From contig DFNI01000012.1 in NCBI GenBank assembly GCA_002375995.1, positions 1-23,260 on the forward strand: 23,260 nt of DNA, read 5' to 3'. The position numbers were made by a program, and so were the translations under genes. Position 1 is the first letter of the stretch. Each line of letters opens with the position of its first letter. Positions 1 to 7,856 of the stretch are shown piece after piece. A model generated the notes under the pieces. It did no database searches. It saw only the letters and a list, made by a program, of their open reading frames with translations, and was not told the origin of the DNA. Source of the stretch: Acetothermia bacterium UBA3571. Its GTDB lineage: Bacteria > Bipolaricaulota > Bipolaricaulia > Bipolaricaulales > Bipolaricaulaceae.

Positions 1-887
1 CCCTCCTTTCCCTCCCTAGAAGCGTGTGGAGGGCCGTACACATTCTGGAGGAGTTGTCCCCGGATGTGGTACTTGGGATGGGAAGTTACACCTCCTTTGC
101 TCCGGGAATGGCCGCGAGGCTTCTGGGGATTCCGCTGGTGATTCACGAGCAGAACGTCTCTTTGGGCCTCGCCAACCGGGTCCTCGCCCGGTTCGCGACC
201 AGGGTCCTTTTAGGCTTTCCTCAAACCCTGGAGGAGGTTCCCCACCGCAGCAAGGCCAAGGTGACCGGGACACCGGTGCGGCGGTGCATTGTGGAAAGGC
301 GCACCCCCTACCGGGGAGGGGGCTACCTCCTCGTTTTGGGAGGATCCCTGGGCTCTTCCCTCTTGGTAAACGCAGTAGAGGAGGGAGCAGAAGTGCTCCG
401 CAGGCTCCCGGGGTTCGCCGCTTTGGTCTCGGTGGGACGCTTCGGGGAACCGGTTGAGGTGGAGGGGTCTCTAAAGGAAGCGGGGCTCGAGAACCTACAA
501 GTTGTGCGGTGGATTGGGGACATGGGGGCTGCCTATGCGGGGGCACGGCTGGTGATCAGCCGCGCCGGGGCATCCACTGTGGCGGAGGTCCTCGCGGCGG
601 GCAGGCCCGCCATCTTCGTCCCCTGGCTGGGGGCCGCCGGCGGGCACCAGGAAAAGAACGCCTACGCCGTTTCCGCGGGGGGTGGGGCTTTCCTCCTCCT
701 GGAGGATGAGGTCAGGCGCGGAAGGCTCACGCGCATGATCGCCCGTTTGTGGAACGACCCCCGCACTCTCCGGGAAGTGGCGCGCCGGGCATCCCGGATG
801 GCCCGGCCGGAGGCCGCGGAGACGGTGGCCCAGGAGCTCCTGGGGGTCGCGGAGGGGCTTCGATGGACAACACCCGCGTGCACCTAG
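1..887 (+). CDS. murG: MurG, UDP-GlcNAc:lipid I GlcNAc transferase (5' partial)
   Basis: This enzyme adds GlcNAc to lipid I on the inner face of the cytoplasmic membrane to make lipid II. The frame is open from the window edge, with no stop before the GTG at 24, so the N-terminal Rossmann domain begins outside the window; about 294 codons are visible against a usual 350-360. Visible family motifs are PDVVLGMGSYTS, the HEQN motif, the second glycine-rich loop GGSLGSS (usually GGSQG) and the UDP-GlcNAc site SRAGASTVAEVLAAGRPAIFVP followed by a GHQEKNA stretch matching the family's Q..NA. It overlaps murC by 25 nt, so the two are translated from one mRNA. The GTG at 24 is not the true start because homology continues upstream of it. 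Identification is secure from motifs and from gene order. Confidence 0.95.
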   Translation, partial: LLSLPRSVWRAVHILEELSPDVVLGMGSYTSFAPGMAARLLGIPLVIHEQNVSLGLANRVLARFATRVLLGFPQTLEEVPHRSKAKVTGTPVRRCIVERRTPYRGGGYLLVLGGSLGSSLLVNAVEEGAEVLRRLPGFAALVSVGRFGEPVEVEGSLKEAGLENLQVVRWIGDMGAAYAGARLVISRAGASTVAEVLAAGRPAIFVPWLGAAGGHQEKNAYAVSAGGGAFLLLEDEVRRGRLTRMIARLWNDPRTLREVARRASRMARPEAAETVAQELLGVAEGLRWTTPACT

Positions 888-2197
888 TGGGGATTGGGGG
901 GGACGGGATGGTCCCCCTGGCGGAGCTTTTGTGGGAGCTCGGGGCGGAGGTTACCGGTTCCGATCTGGTGGAGGGACGGGGGATCCGAGAGCTGCGCGAA
1001 CGCGGGATAAGCGTTTGTTTGGGGCACCGGGAGGAGAACGTTTGGGGAGCGGAAACGGTTGTCTTCTCCTCGGCGGTGCCCCCCCACAACCCCGAGCTTT
1101 CCGGGGCCCGGCGCTCCGGGGCCGAGGTCTTGCCCCGGCTTCTGGCCCTCGGCCGCTTGCTATCCAGAAAGAGGCTCATCGCCGTCTGCGGTACCCACGG
1201 AAAGACCACCACCACCGCCTGGATCGCCCACCTCTTGCGCCCGTGGGACGTGGGCTTCTATGTGGGGGCCGAGGTCCGAGGCCTCCCCCGGGCGCGGTGG
1301 GGGGCTTCCCCCTGGTTCGTGGCGGAAGTGGACGAGTCCGACGGGCTGTTCCTCGGCCTCTTCCCCGAGGTGGCCGTGCTCACCAACGTGGATCGGGACC
1401 ACCTTTCGTCCTATGGGAACTTCGTGCGCCTCAAAGCGAGTTTTTCCGCCTTCCTGGCCAAGGCCGCCTCGGTAGTGGTCTGCGCCGATGATCCCGTGAG
1501 CCTCGAAGCTTCCCGGGGACATGGGCAGAAGTTTACCTACGGGCTCTCCGCCGGCGCGGACCTTTCGGCCCGAGACGTGCACATCGGGCCCGAGGGGACA
1601 ATCTTCTCGGTGTACCTTTCCGGAAATAGGCTGGGAGAGACGATGATACCGGCCTTCGGGATTCACAACGTCCGCAACGCCCTGGCCGCCTTGGCGGCGG
1701 GTCACGTGATAGGGGCGTCATTGAGGGAACTTTTGGGCAAGCTCCCTTCCCTTCCCCTCCCGGCAAGGAGGCTCGAGGTGGTGGTGGAGAACGGGTACGT
1801 GCTGGTGGACGACTACGCCCATCATCCCCGGGAGATCGCGGCGGGGATCGCCGCCGCGCGGGCCCGATGGCCGAAGCGACGCGTACGCGTGCTTTTCCAG
1901 CCTCATCGGTTCTCCCGCACCGCGTTCCTTCACCGGGAGTTGGGGGAGGTTTTGGCCCGGGCCGATTACGCGGTGGTGACTGAAATCTACCCCGCGTTCG
2001 AGGTCCCGGTTCCGGGCGTGTCGGGGGAGCTGGTGTTCCGGGCGATGCGGGGGTACGGGGGCAGGGGGGCGTTTGTGTCCCAGCCTGTCCGGGCGGTGGA
2101 GGCGCTCCTCGAGGTCTCGTCCCCTGGGGACGTGTTGGTGTGCTTCGGCGCGGGAGACATATGGAAACACTTTCGCGATATTCCAAAAATGTTATGA
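863..2197 (+). CDS. murC: MurC, UDP-N-acetylmuramate--L-alanine ligase
   Basis: This cytoplasmic ATP-dependent ligase adds L-Ala to UDP-MurNAc, the first step of stem-peptide assembly. The predicted protein has 444 residues, typical of MurC. The N-terminal Rossmann motif GIGGDGM is at about residues 10-16 (usually GIGGxGMS), the ATP-binding loop GTHGKTTTT at about 111-119, the EVDESDG catalytic segment near 157-163, LTNVDRDH after it, and the C-terminal VDDYAHHP and FQPHRFSRT motifs near 315 and 345. I chose the ATG at 863 because the family N-terminus starts there and a GGAGG lies at 851-855; the open frame further upstream has no family similarity. It overlaps murG by 25 nt and its TGA overlaps the murB ATG as ATGA. 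Confidence 0.96.
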   Translation: MDNTRVHLVGIGGDGMVPLAELLWELGAEVTGSDLVEGRGIRELRERGISVCLGHREENVWGAETVVFSSAVPPHNPELSGARRSGAEVLPRLLALGRLLSRKRLIAVCGTHGKTTTTAWIAHLLRPWDVGFYVGAEVRGLPRARWGASPWFVAEVDESDGLFLGLFPEVAVLTNVDRDHLSSYGNFVRLKASFSAFLAKAASVVVCADDPVSLEASRGHGQKFTYGLSAGADLSARDVHIGPEGTIFSVYLSGNRLGETMIPAFGIHNVRNALAALAAGHVIGASLRELLGKLPSLPLPARRLEVVVENGYVLVDDYAHHPREIAAGIAAARARWPKRRVRVLFQPHRFSRTAFLHRELGEVLARADYAVVTEIYPAFEVPVPGVSGELVFRAMRGYGGRGAFVSQPVRAVEALLEVSSPGDVLVCFGAGDIWKHFRDIPKML

Positions 2198-3042
2198 GAC
2201 TGCTGCGGGATCTCCCAGGGGAGGTCCGGCCCGGAGAAGAGCTCTCCCGGCATACCACCTTCCGCATCGGCGGCCCGGCTTGGTGTTTGTTTTTTCCGAC
2301 GACGGTGGAGTCGTTCGTGGAGGCGATCTCCCGAGCTCGCCGGGAAGGGATTCCCTGGTACATCTTGGGCCGGGGGTCCAACGTGCTCTTTCCGGACACG
2401 GGCTTCCCGGGGCTAGTGATCTCCACGAAAAGCCTCGTCCGAATCGAAGCGACCGGGGACGGGGTGGTGGCGGAGGCGGGGGCGCCCCTCGCGGCCCTGG
2501 TCCCTTTGGGCTATGGGGCCTTGGCGGGGATCCCGGGCACTGTTGGGGGCGCGGTGGCGATGAACGCCGGGACTCGGCAGGGCGAGGTGGGGGAGTATGT
2601 AGTGGCGGTGGGGGTCTTGGGCCGGGACGGAGTTCCCCGCCGCATCCCCGCTTCCGCGTGTGGTTTTGCGTATCGCTCTTCACGCTTGAAGCGTTTGGGG
2701 CTCCCGGTGCTTTGGGTCGAGCTTTCCCGGCCGGAGTCCGACGTGGATCCGGCGCAGGTCATCCGCGCAAGGTATAGTCAGCCCGTGGAGCTTCCCTCGG
2801 CGGGGTGTGTGTTTCGCAATCCCCCGGACGCGCCCCCCGCGGGTTGGCTCATCGAGCGGGCCGGCCTCAAGGGGAAGCGGATAGGGGACGCCCTCGTCTC
2901 CCCTCGACACGCCAACTTCATCTGCAATCTGGGCCGGGCCAAGGCGGCCGAGGTCCTCGCGTTGATGGATCTGGTGAGGGAACGGGTGCGAAGGGTCTTC
3001 GGGGTCTTCCTGGAGCCCGAGCTCGAGATCGTCTGGGCATAG
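2194..3042 (+). CDS. murB: MurB, UDP-N-acetylenolpyruvoylglucosamine reductase
   Basis: This FAD enzyme uses NADPH to reduce UDP-GlcNAc-enolpyruvate to UDP-MurNAc, the substrate of MurC. Starting at the ATG in the ATGA overlap with murC gives 282 residues. Visible are TFRIGG, the FAD-binding GRGSNVLF (about 60-67) and GIPGTVGGAVAMNAG (about 112-126), the FAYRSSR arginine region near 160, SAGCVFRNP near 202-210 and the C-terminal EPELEIVW with the acidic residue. The position that is serine in E. coli MurB (proton donor) is cysteine here, a variant I recall from several MurB lineages. An alternative ATG at 2161 has a GGGAG four bases upstream and would add 11 residues; the choice between the two starts is not settled. 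Confidence 0.94.
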   Translation: MRLLRDLPGEVRPGEELSRHTTFRIGGPAWCLFFPTTVESFVEAISRARREGIPWYILGRGSNVLFPDTGFPGLVISTKSLVRIEATGDGVVAEAGAPLAALVPLGYGALAGIPGTVGGAVAMNAGTRQGEVGEYVVAVGVLGRDGVPRRIPASACGFAYRSSRLKRLGLPVLWVELSRPESDVDPAQVIRARYSQPVELPSAGCVFRNPPDAPPAGWLIERAGLKGKRIGDALVSPRHANFICNLGRAKAAEVLALMDLVRERVRRVFGVFLEPELEIVWA

Positions 3043-3069
3043 GTCTCCCTTTGGCTTATCCTTCTTGCG

Positions 3070-3810
3070 ATGATCCGTCGGGGGGCATGTCTTCTCATCC
3101 TCGGTGCCGTGGTATTTTTACTGGCATGGGCGATATCGCGGTTTGGCGGATGGTTTCAAGTACATGATATTAGGGTTATTTTTGTCAACGACAACGGTCT
3201 TGAGCGCATGGGATATGTGTCACCCACCGATGTGAAAAACTTGACGGACATACGTAATGGTTATAACATCCTAAGGCTTGATTTGGACAGAGTACGGGCG
3301 CGCCTCAAACGCCATGCCTGGATAAAAGACGCGTGGATCAAAGTTGCCCTGCTGAAGGGAGTTGTGGAGATCTACGTCGAGGAGAGGAAGCCGGTGGGAA
3401 GGGTGGAAGACGCGGGGGGTGAAGGATACCTGGTGGACGCCGAGGGGGTTATCTTGGGGGCAGCTTCTGCCGGTAACCCGACCCTTGTCGGTCTTCCTTT
3501 CTCCCCCGAGACCGGGAAGGTTCCTCGGTGGGCCGCGACGCTTCTGACTTACTACCGGGGCTTTTCCCGTTGTGCGGGCCTTTTCCCCACAATCGATGTA
3601 AGCGATCCCAAGTGCGTGTTGCTCTTTCCCCAAAAGGAAGACCTTCCGTCCGTCAAGCTAGGACCCCTGGATACTTTTTACTCCCTTATCCCCAAACTGG
3701 ATGAACTCCTCTTCCGGGTCAACGTTTCCGGTTTTGCAACGATAGATTGCCGTCTGGGGGACGGCTGTGTATTAAAACCGCGTGTCGAGGGGGGGCGAGA
3801 GAGTGGCTAG
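3070..3810 (+). CDS. ftsQ: FtsQ/DivIB-type cell division protein
   Basis: This is a bitopic division protein that links the early Z-ring to the septal peptidoglycan synthase complex (FtsB/L/W/I in characterised bacteria). The 246-residue product has a short cytoplasmic end (MIRRG), one membrane segment at about residues 7-22, then a POTRA-like region starting at FQVHDIRVIFV and a segment with KDAWIKVALLKGVVEIYVEERKPVG, which matches the POTRA/beta domain of the family. Sequence identity to known FtsQ is weak, as is normal, so the call rests heavily on its place between murB and ftsA. No clear ribosome binding site precedes the ATG. The 5' half is visibly AT-richer than its neighbours (28 of 60 G+C at 3121-3180 against 37 of 60 at 4201-4260 in ftsA). 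Confidence 0.85.
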   Translation: MIRRGACLLILGAVVFLLAWAISRFGGWFQVHDIRVIFVNDNGLERMGYVSPTDVKNLTDIRNGYNILRLDLDRVRARLKRHAWIKDAWIKVALLKGVVEIYVEERKPVGRVEDAGGEGYLVDAEGVILGAASAGNPTLVGLPFSPETGKVPRWAATLLTYYRGFSRCAGLFPTIDVSDPKCVLLFPQKEDLPSVKLGPLDTFYSLIPKLDELLFRVNVSGFATIDCRLGDGCVLKPRVEGGRESG

Positions 3811-5047
3811 GCGCCGTCGACGTGGCAGGGAGAGAATCGTGGTGGGCCTGGATGTGGGGACCACCAAGGTAGCTTGTCTGGTGGCCAATGTGGTGGACTC
3901 CGAGATCGAGATCATCGGGATGGGCACCGCCCCTTCCCGGGGACTGGACAAGGGCGTTGTGGTGGATATCGGCCGCACCATTCAGTCCATCCGCAAGGCG
4001 GTGGAAGAGGCGGAAAACATGGCCGACGTTAAGATCCGGTCGGTGTTCGTGGGCATCGCCGGCCAACACATCCGCTCCATCAACACCACCGGGACTGTAG
4101 CCATCACCCACCCCGGGAGGGTAATAAAGCGGAGCGATATCCGCCGGGTGATTGACGCTGCCAAAGCGGTGCCCGTGCCCCCGGATATGCAGCTCATCCA
4201 CGTCATCCCCCGGCAATACAAGGTGGACGGGCAAGAGGGGATCACCGATCCCGAAGGGATGACGGGCACGCGCCTGGAGGCCGATGTACACCTCGTGCTC
4301 GGCTCCGTCACCGCCGTCCGGAACCTGGTGCGCTGCATAAAATACCTGCGCATCGACGTACAACAGATCGTACTTCAACCGCTTGCCTCCTCCCTGGCGG
4401 TCCTCTCCTCCGCGGAGAAGGAACTCGGGGTGGTGCTCCTGGATATCGGCGGCGGCACCACCGATATCTCCATTTACAAGGGAGGCGACATCTGGTTCTC
4501 CAAGGTGATCCCCGTGGCGGGCCAGCACATCACCAACGACATCACCGTAGGCCTCCAGACGCCCATTGAGGAGGCCGAAAGGATCAAGAAGGAGTACGGC
4601 ACGTGCCTCGTGGACTCCGTGGACGACAACGAGAAGATTGAGATTGCCACCATCGGGGGCGACGGCACCAAGCTCGTTTCGCGGAAGCGCCTGGCGAAAA
4701 TCATCGAGGCCCGGGTTGAGGAAATCCTGGATCTGGCCATGGAGGAGGTGGAAAACGCGGGCTACAAGGACATCGTGCCCGGGGGTCTTGTGATCACGGG
4801 GGGCACAGCGCTCCTCGATGGGATCGTGGAGTTCGCCCAAGCACGCTACGGGCTTCCTGCCCGGCGGGGTCAGATCCCCCAGGGGATCCACGGCCTGCGG
4901 GACATCGTGGAATCCCCCATCTACGCCACCGCCATTGGCCTCCTCAAGTACGCGGTGGAGTTCAAGAAACTTGAACCCCAGGAAAGCAGGGGCGGTTGGT
5001 TCAACACGGTGCTGGAGTGGCTCCGGGCCATTCTGTGGGGGGGGTGA
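3803..5047 (+). CDS. ftsA: FtsA, actin-like Z-ring membrane anchor
   Basis: FtsA polymerises on the inner membrane, binds the C-terminal tail of FtsZ and recruits later division proteins. From the GTG at 3803 the product has 414 residues. Actin-fold motifs are present: phosphate-1 VGLDVGTTKVACLV near the N-terminus, phosphate-2 LLDIGGGTTDISIY in the middle and the adenosine motif LVITGGTALLDG late in the protein. The last residues (GGWFNTVLEWLRAILWGG) form the expected amphipathic membrane-targeting helix. I prefer GTG 3803 because AGGGGGGG lies at 3788-3795 with a 7-nt gap; a GTG at 3782 is possible and would add seven residues. It overlaps ftsQ by 8 nt and is followed by ftsZ after 6 nt. 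Confidence 0.95.
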   Translation: MARRRRRGRERIVVGLDVGTTKVACLVANVVDSEIEIIGMGTAPSRGLDKGVVVDIGRTIQSIRKAVEEAENMADVKIRSVFVGIAGQHIRSINTTGTVAITHPGRVIKRSDIRRVIDAAKAVPVPPDMQLIHVIPRQYKVDGQEGITDPEGMTGTRLEADVHLVLGSVTAVRNLVRCIKYLRIDVQQIVLQPLASSLAVLSSAEKELGVVLLDIGGGTTDISIYKGGDIWFSKVIPVAGQHITNDITVGLQTPIEEAERIKKEYGTCLVDSVDDNEKIEIATIGGDGTKLVSRKRLAKIIEARVEEILDLAMEEVENAGYKDIVPGGLVITGGTALLDGIVEFAQARYGLPARRGQIPQGIHGLRDIVESPIYATAIGLLKYAVEFKKLEPQESRGGWFNTVLEWLRAILWGG

Positions 5048-5053
5048 GGTCGG

Positions 5054-6121
5054 ATGGACAATATCCAACCGTTGGCTCCAGCGCGGATCGTGGTCATCGG
5101 GGTGGGCGGTGGTGGGGGAAACGCCGTCAACCGCATGATGCAGGCCGGGATCCAGGGGGTGGAGTTCGTGGCCGTAAACACCGATGCCCAAGTGCTCCAG
5201 ACCGTCCAGGCCCACCGCCACCTCCAGATTGGGAGGAACCTCACCCGGGGCCTCGGGGCAGGAGGGAACCCGGAGATCGGCCGCAAAGCCGCCGAGGAAT
5301 CCCTGGACGAGATCGTCGACCTCCTGCAGGGGTACGACATGGTGTTTATCACCGCGGGGATGGGCGGGGGCACCGGAACCGGGGCGAGCCCGGTGATCGC
5401 CCGGGCCGCCAGGGAGTTGGGAGTCCTCACCGTCTCCATCGTTACCCGGCCCTTCTCCTTCGAGGGGATCCCCCGGGCCAAGCGGGCCGAGGAGGGGATC
5501 AACCTCCTCAGCCAGCACGTGGACGCCTTGATCACCGTGGCCAACGACAAACTCCTCAAGATCGCCCCGCCGGACATGCCCCTCACCCGGGCGTTTGAGC
5601 TGGCCGATGAGGTCCTGAAGCAGGGGGTCCAGGGGATCACCGAGCTCATCACCGTGCCCGGACTCATAAACTTGGACTTCGCCGACGTGGAGGCGGTGTT
5701 GCGGGATGCGGGCACTGCCCTCATGGGGATCGGCGAGTCCGAAGGGGAGAACCGCACCCGGGACGCGGCCCGCAAGGCGGTGACCTCGCCGCTCCTCGAT
5801 TGCTCCATGCGGGGCGCCAAGAAGGCCATCATCAACATCATGGGCGGGGAGGACCTCACTTTAGAGGAGGTCAACGAGGCAGCCCAGGTGGTCCAGGAAG
5901 CCCTCACCGACAAGGCCGACATCTACATGGGGGCGGTGATCAAGGACGGGATGAAGAAGGTCAGGGTCACGGTGGTGGCCACTGGGTTTTCCCCCACCCA
6001 GGAGCTCGAGGAGGGGATCGCGAGCCCCACGGAGGAGGCGATCCTGGAGAAGATCCGGCGGGAGCTCACCAGCGACAGCCTCGACGTCCCCGCCTTCATC
6101 CGCCGCAACGGAAAAGCTTGA
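5054..6121 (+). CDS. ftsZ: FtsZ, tubulin-like division GTPase
   Basis: FtsZ forms the GTP-dependent Z-ring at midcell. The 355-residue protein starts at an ATG preceded by GGTGAGGT that also contains the ftsA stop. It shows the GVGGGGGNAVNRM nucleotide loop near residues 17-29, VNTDAQ, the tubulin signature GGGTGTG at about 105-111, the T7 loop NLDFADV and the TGF segment near the end of the core. The linker is short, and the protein ends in LDVPAFIRRNGKA, the conserved C-terminal peptide that binds FtsA. It is the last gene of the cluster here; no convincing terminator follows before 6213. Confidence 0.97.
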   Translation: MDNIQPLAPARIVVIGVGGGGGNAVNRMMQAGIQGVEFVAVNTDAQVLQTVQAHRHLQIGRNLTRGLGAGGNPEIGRKAAEESLDEIVDLLQGYDMVFITAGMGGGTGTGASPVIARAARELGVLTVSIVTRPFSFEGIPRAKRAEEGINLLSQHVDALITVANDKLLKIAPPDMPLTRAFELADEVLKQGVQGITELITVPGLINLDFADVEAVLRDAGTALMGIGESEGENRTRDAARKAVTSPLLDCSMRGAKKAIINIMGGEDLTLEEVNEAAQVVQEALTDKADIYMGAVIKDGMKKVRVTVVATGFSPTQELEEGIASPTEEAILEKIRRELTSDSLDVPAFIRRNGKA

Positions 6122-6212
6122 TCTCCGCTGAATCTCCGACGCTTCGGCCCCATCGACCTAGGCCCTTTCGGCTCTAGTCAGTCCCCAGGTTCCCAGCATC
6201 GCCCCAGGGACG

Positions 6213-6242
6213 TTGGCCCCTCGGCCATTGGGGAGATAAAAT
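6213..6242 (+). promoter_or_regulatory. Possible sigma70-type promoter for the secreted propeller gene
   Basis: TTGGCC at 6213-6218 and TAAAAT at 6237-6242 are separated by 18 nt, in the 152-nt gap after ftsZ. The -10 match is good and the -35 is partial. A TTGACA at 6242-6247 has no matching -10 box at a suitable distance. A strong ribosome binding site AAGGAG (6261-6266) sits 7 nt before the ATG of the next gene. The rest of the gap shows nothing I can name. Confidence 0.35.
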
Positions 6243-6273
6243 TGACAACTTTATCCAAAAAAGGAGTGGTCCT

Positions 6274-7746
6274 ATGATGCGCATTGTGCGAGTGCTGGTC
6301 GTCTTGGCGGTGTTGAGCTCGGCTGGGGCCCTCACCTTTTCCCAGCAGGCTGAACTCCGCATCTGGCATTTCCCCATCCCGGGCGCCCTGCCCGCGGGGC
6401 TCTCTATCGCGCCGAACGGCAAGGTCTACATCTCCCTTTTCCGGGCTCAGAAGATCGGGCTCCTCGACCCCGCCACAAACGAGCTCTCCGTGAGGGACAT
6501 CGGCGCGAGCCCAGGGAGCATCTATGCCCCCAGCGACGACGTGGTGATCTACGCCCTGCCCATGGACGACACCATCGTGTACCAGGTTTTCATAGGCGGC
6601 GAGGCCGTGTGGCAGCTCCCCACCGCCGGGGCCTGGCCCACCGCCCTGACCTCCGCGCCCACTGGACCCGGCCAGATCAACCTCTGGTTCGCCGAGCGGA
6701 CGGCGGGGAAGGTGGCACGGCTCTCTCCCGCCCAGATCACGGTCACGTTGCCCTTCTTCGCTCCACAAAAGCACACCATAACCCCCCAGGTACAGAAATT
6801 GACCCCCAACGTGGTGTCGGTAAATTCCAACTTCCATGCGGGCAATCCCCTGCTCCCCCCGCCCCTGGCCCTGGTCCACGCCCGGACCGTGGGCCCAGTC
6901 TCCGAATGGGAGGTCACCGGGTTCAGCCCCGGATACGTAGAGGACGTGGCCCTGGCGGTGGCCAACGGGGCGGTCTGGTTCACCACCGACGCGGGGGGCC
7001 TGGCATCGCTGGATCCCCCGTCGAACACGGTGGCCGTCCAAACCCTCCCGCCCGGGGCCAAGGCGCTGGGGGTTACGGTGGCCCCCGACGGGAAGGTCTG
7101 GTTCACCGACGTGGGGACTCCGGCCATCGGGGTCTTGGACCCGGTGACGGGGGATGTCCGTCTCTGGCCCATCCCCGGCGGGGTACAGCCCCTGGAGCTC
7201 CTGGTGGAAGCCGGGGGGAACGTGTGGTTCATCGACCGGGAGGGGGATCTCGTGGGATTCCTGCGCCCCGGGGCGAACGAGTTCGTGCTCTACCGGCTCC
7301 CGGCGGGTTCCTTCCCCGTGGACCTTGAGCTTTCCGCTGATGGATCGGTGTGGTTCGTGTGTGAGCGGGGAAACTACGTGGCACAGCTCTCCATCATCCC
7401 CGTGCTCGGTCCCCCGCCGATGGCCCCCGGCGCCGGGGCAGCGCGGATCCTGGGTTACTCCATTGCCCAGCAGGGGAACCGGGCCACGATACAGGTCATC
7501 TACTCCTACGACGGGAGCCTGGGGTTCCCTGTCTTCGTCGGGCTTTACGTGCTCCCAAGCGGTGAGGGGTTTTCTTACGCGCCGTATCGGATCGAGCACG
7601 CTGGGACGGGGACAGCCACCATCGAGCTCACCTACGGCGGCCCCGGGCCAGCCACCACGGAGGCGATAAAGCTGGTGATCTATCTTCCGGGCGGGCAGGC
7701 GATCGCGGAACGGGAGGTGGAGTTCCGCGCCACCTGGACCCCTTGA
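6274..7746 (+). CDS. Secreted beta-propeller protein, virginiamycin B lyase-like/NHL type
   Basis: The 490-residue product starts with a signal peptide (about residues 1-23, ending SAGALTFSQ). The rest is built of propeller blades: about six segments carry a hydrophobic-G-x-V-W/Y-F/I pattern, such as GKVYISLF, INLWFAER, GAVWFTTD, GKVWFTDV, GNVWFIDR and GSVWFVCE, each followed by a DP or similar turn. This periodicity is typical of Vgb (streptogramin lyase)-like and NHL/SMP-30 propellers. A segment around residues 155-200 has no blade pattern, and the last 100 residues look like a separate beta domain. Most proteins of this type are not antibiotic lyases, and I cannot confirm the Vgb catalytic histidine, so only the fold and export are supported. 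It has its own ribosome binding site and probably its own promoter, and ends at a terminator. Confidence 0.72.
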   Translation: MMRIVRVLVVLAVLSSAGALTFSQQAELRIWHFPIPGALPAGLSIAPNGKVYISLFRAQKIGLLDPATNELSVRDIGASPGSIYAPSDDVVIYALPMDDTIVYQVFIGGEAVWQLPTAGAWPTALTSAPTGPGQINLWFAERTAGKVARLSPAQITVTLPFFAPQKHTITPQVQKLTPNVVSVNSNFHAGNPLLPPPLALVHARTVGPVSEWEVTGFSPGYVEDVALAVANGAVWFTTDAGGLASLDPPSNTVAVQTLPPGAKALGVTVAPDGKVWFTDVGTPAIGVLDPVTGDVRLWPIPGGVQPLELLVEAGGNVWFIDREGDLVGFLRPGANEFVLYRLPAGSFPVDLELSADGSVWFVCERGNYVAQLSIIPVLGPPPMAPGAGAARILGYSIAQQGNRATIQVIYSYDGSLGFPVFVGLYVLPSGEGFSYAPYRIEHAGTGTATIELTYGGPGPATTEAIKLVIYLPGGQAIAEREVEFRATWTP

Positions 7747-7768
7747 GGTGAGTGTCTTCGGAGGGGAA

Positions 7769-7797
7769 GGGGGACCGTGGGGTCCCCCTTTTTATTT
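7769..7797 (+). terminator. Rho-independent terminator after the propeller gene
   Basis: A perfect 8-bp stem GGGGGACC (7769-7776) / GGTCCCCC (7781-7788) encloses a GTGG loop and is followed by TTTTTATTT. It separates the propeller gene from the TetR operon; the -35 box of the next promoter begins at its last T residues. Confidence 0.9.
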
Positions 7798-7824
7798 GCG
7801 TCGCGGGGTGGGGAGCCCTATAAT
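7796..7824 (+). promoter_or_regulatory. Promoter of the tetR-MMPL operon
   Basis: A perfect TATAAT at 7819-7824 lies 17 nt after TTGCGT (7796-7801), a partial -35 box. A start site near 7831 would fall inside the palindrome at 7830-7839, about 25 nt before the GTG start codon of the regulator. Confidence 0.7.
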
Positions 7825-7829
7825 TAAAA

Positions 7830-7839
7830 CGAACGTTCG
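7830..7839. promoter_or_regulatory. Palindromic operator, likely bound by the TetR-family protein
   Basis: CGAACGTTCG is a perfect 10-bp palindrome located 5 bp after the -10 box and 17 nt before the tetR start codon. Its position over the expected transcription start is where an autorepressing TetR-family protein normally binds. Binding by the neighbouring protein is inferred. Confidence 0.6.
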
Positions 7840-7856
7840 ATAGACAAGGAGGCGGA

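Noticed and set aside
749..862. N-terminal extension of murC
   Set aside because: The added residues are G/P/R-rich shadow of the murG end; the family start and a ribosome binding site fit the ATG at 863.
3719..5518. Long open frame on the minus strand opposite ftsA and ftsZ
   Set aside because: It lies wholly opposite two secure genes, and its composition (rich in H, G, D, L, P) is the usual product of reading GC-rich codons in the antisense frame.
6242..6247. TTGACA before the propeller gene as a -35 box
   Set aside because: No -10 sequence occurs 15-19 nt downstream; that position is occupied by the ribosome binding site.
6178..7599. Long minus-strand open frame opposite the propeller gene
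   Set aside because: It mirrors the propeller repeats and has no family features; the plus-strand gene has a signal peptide, ribosome binding site and terminator.
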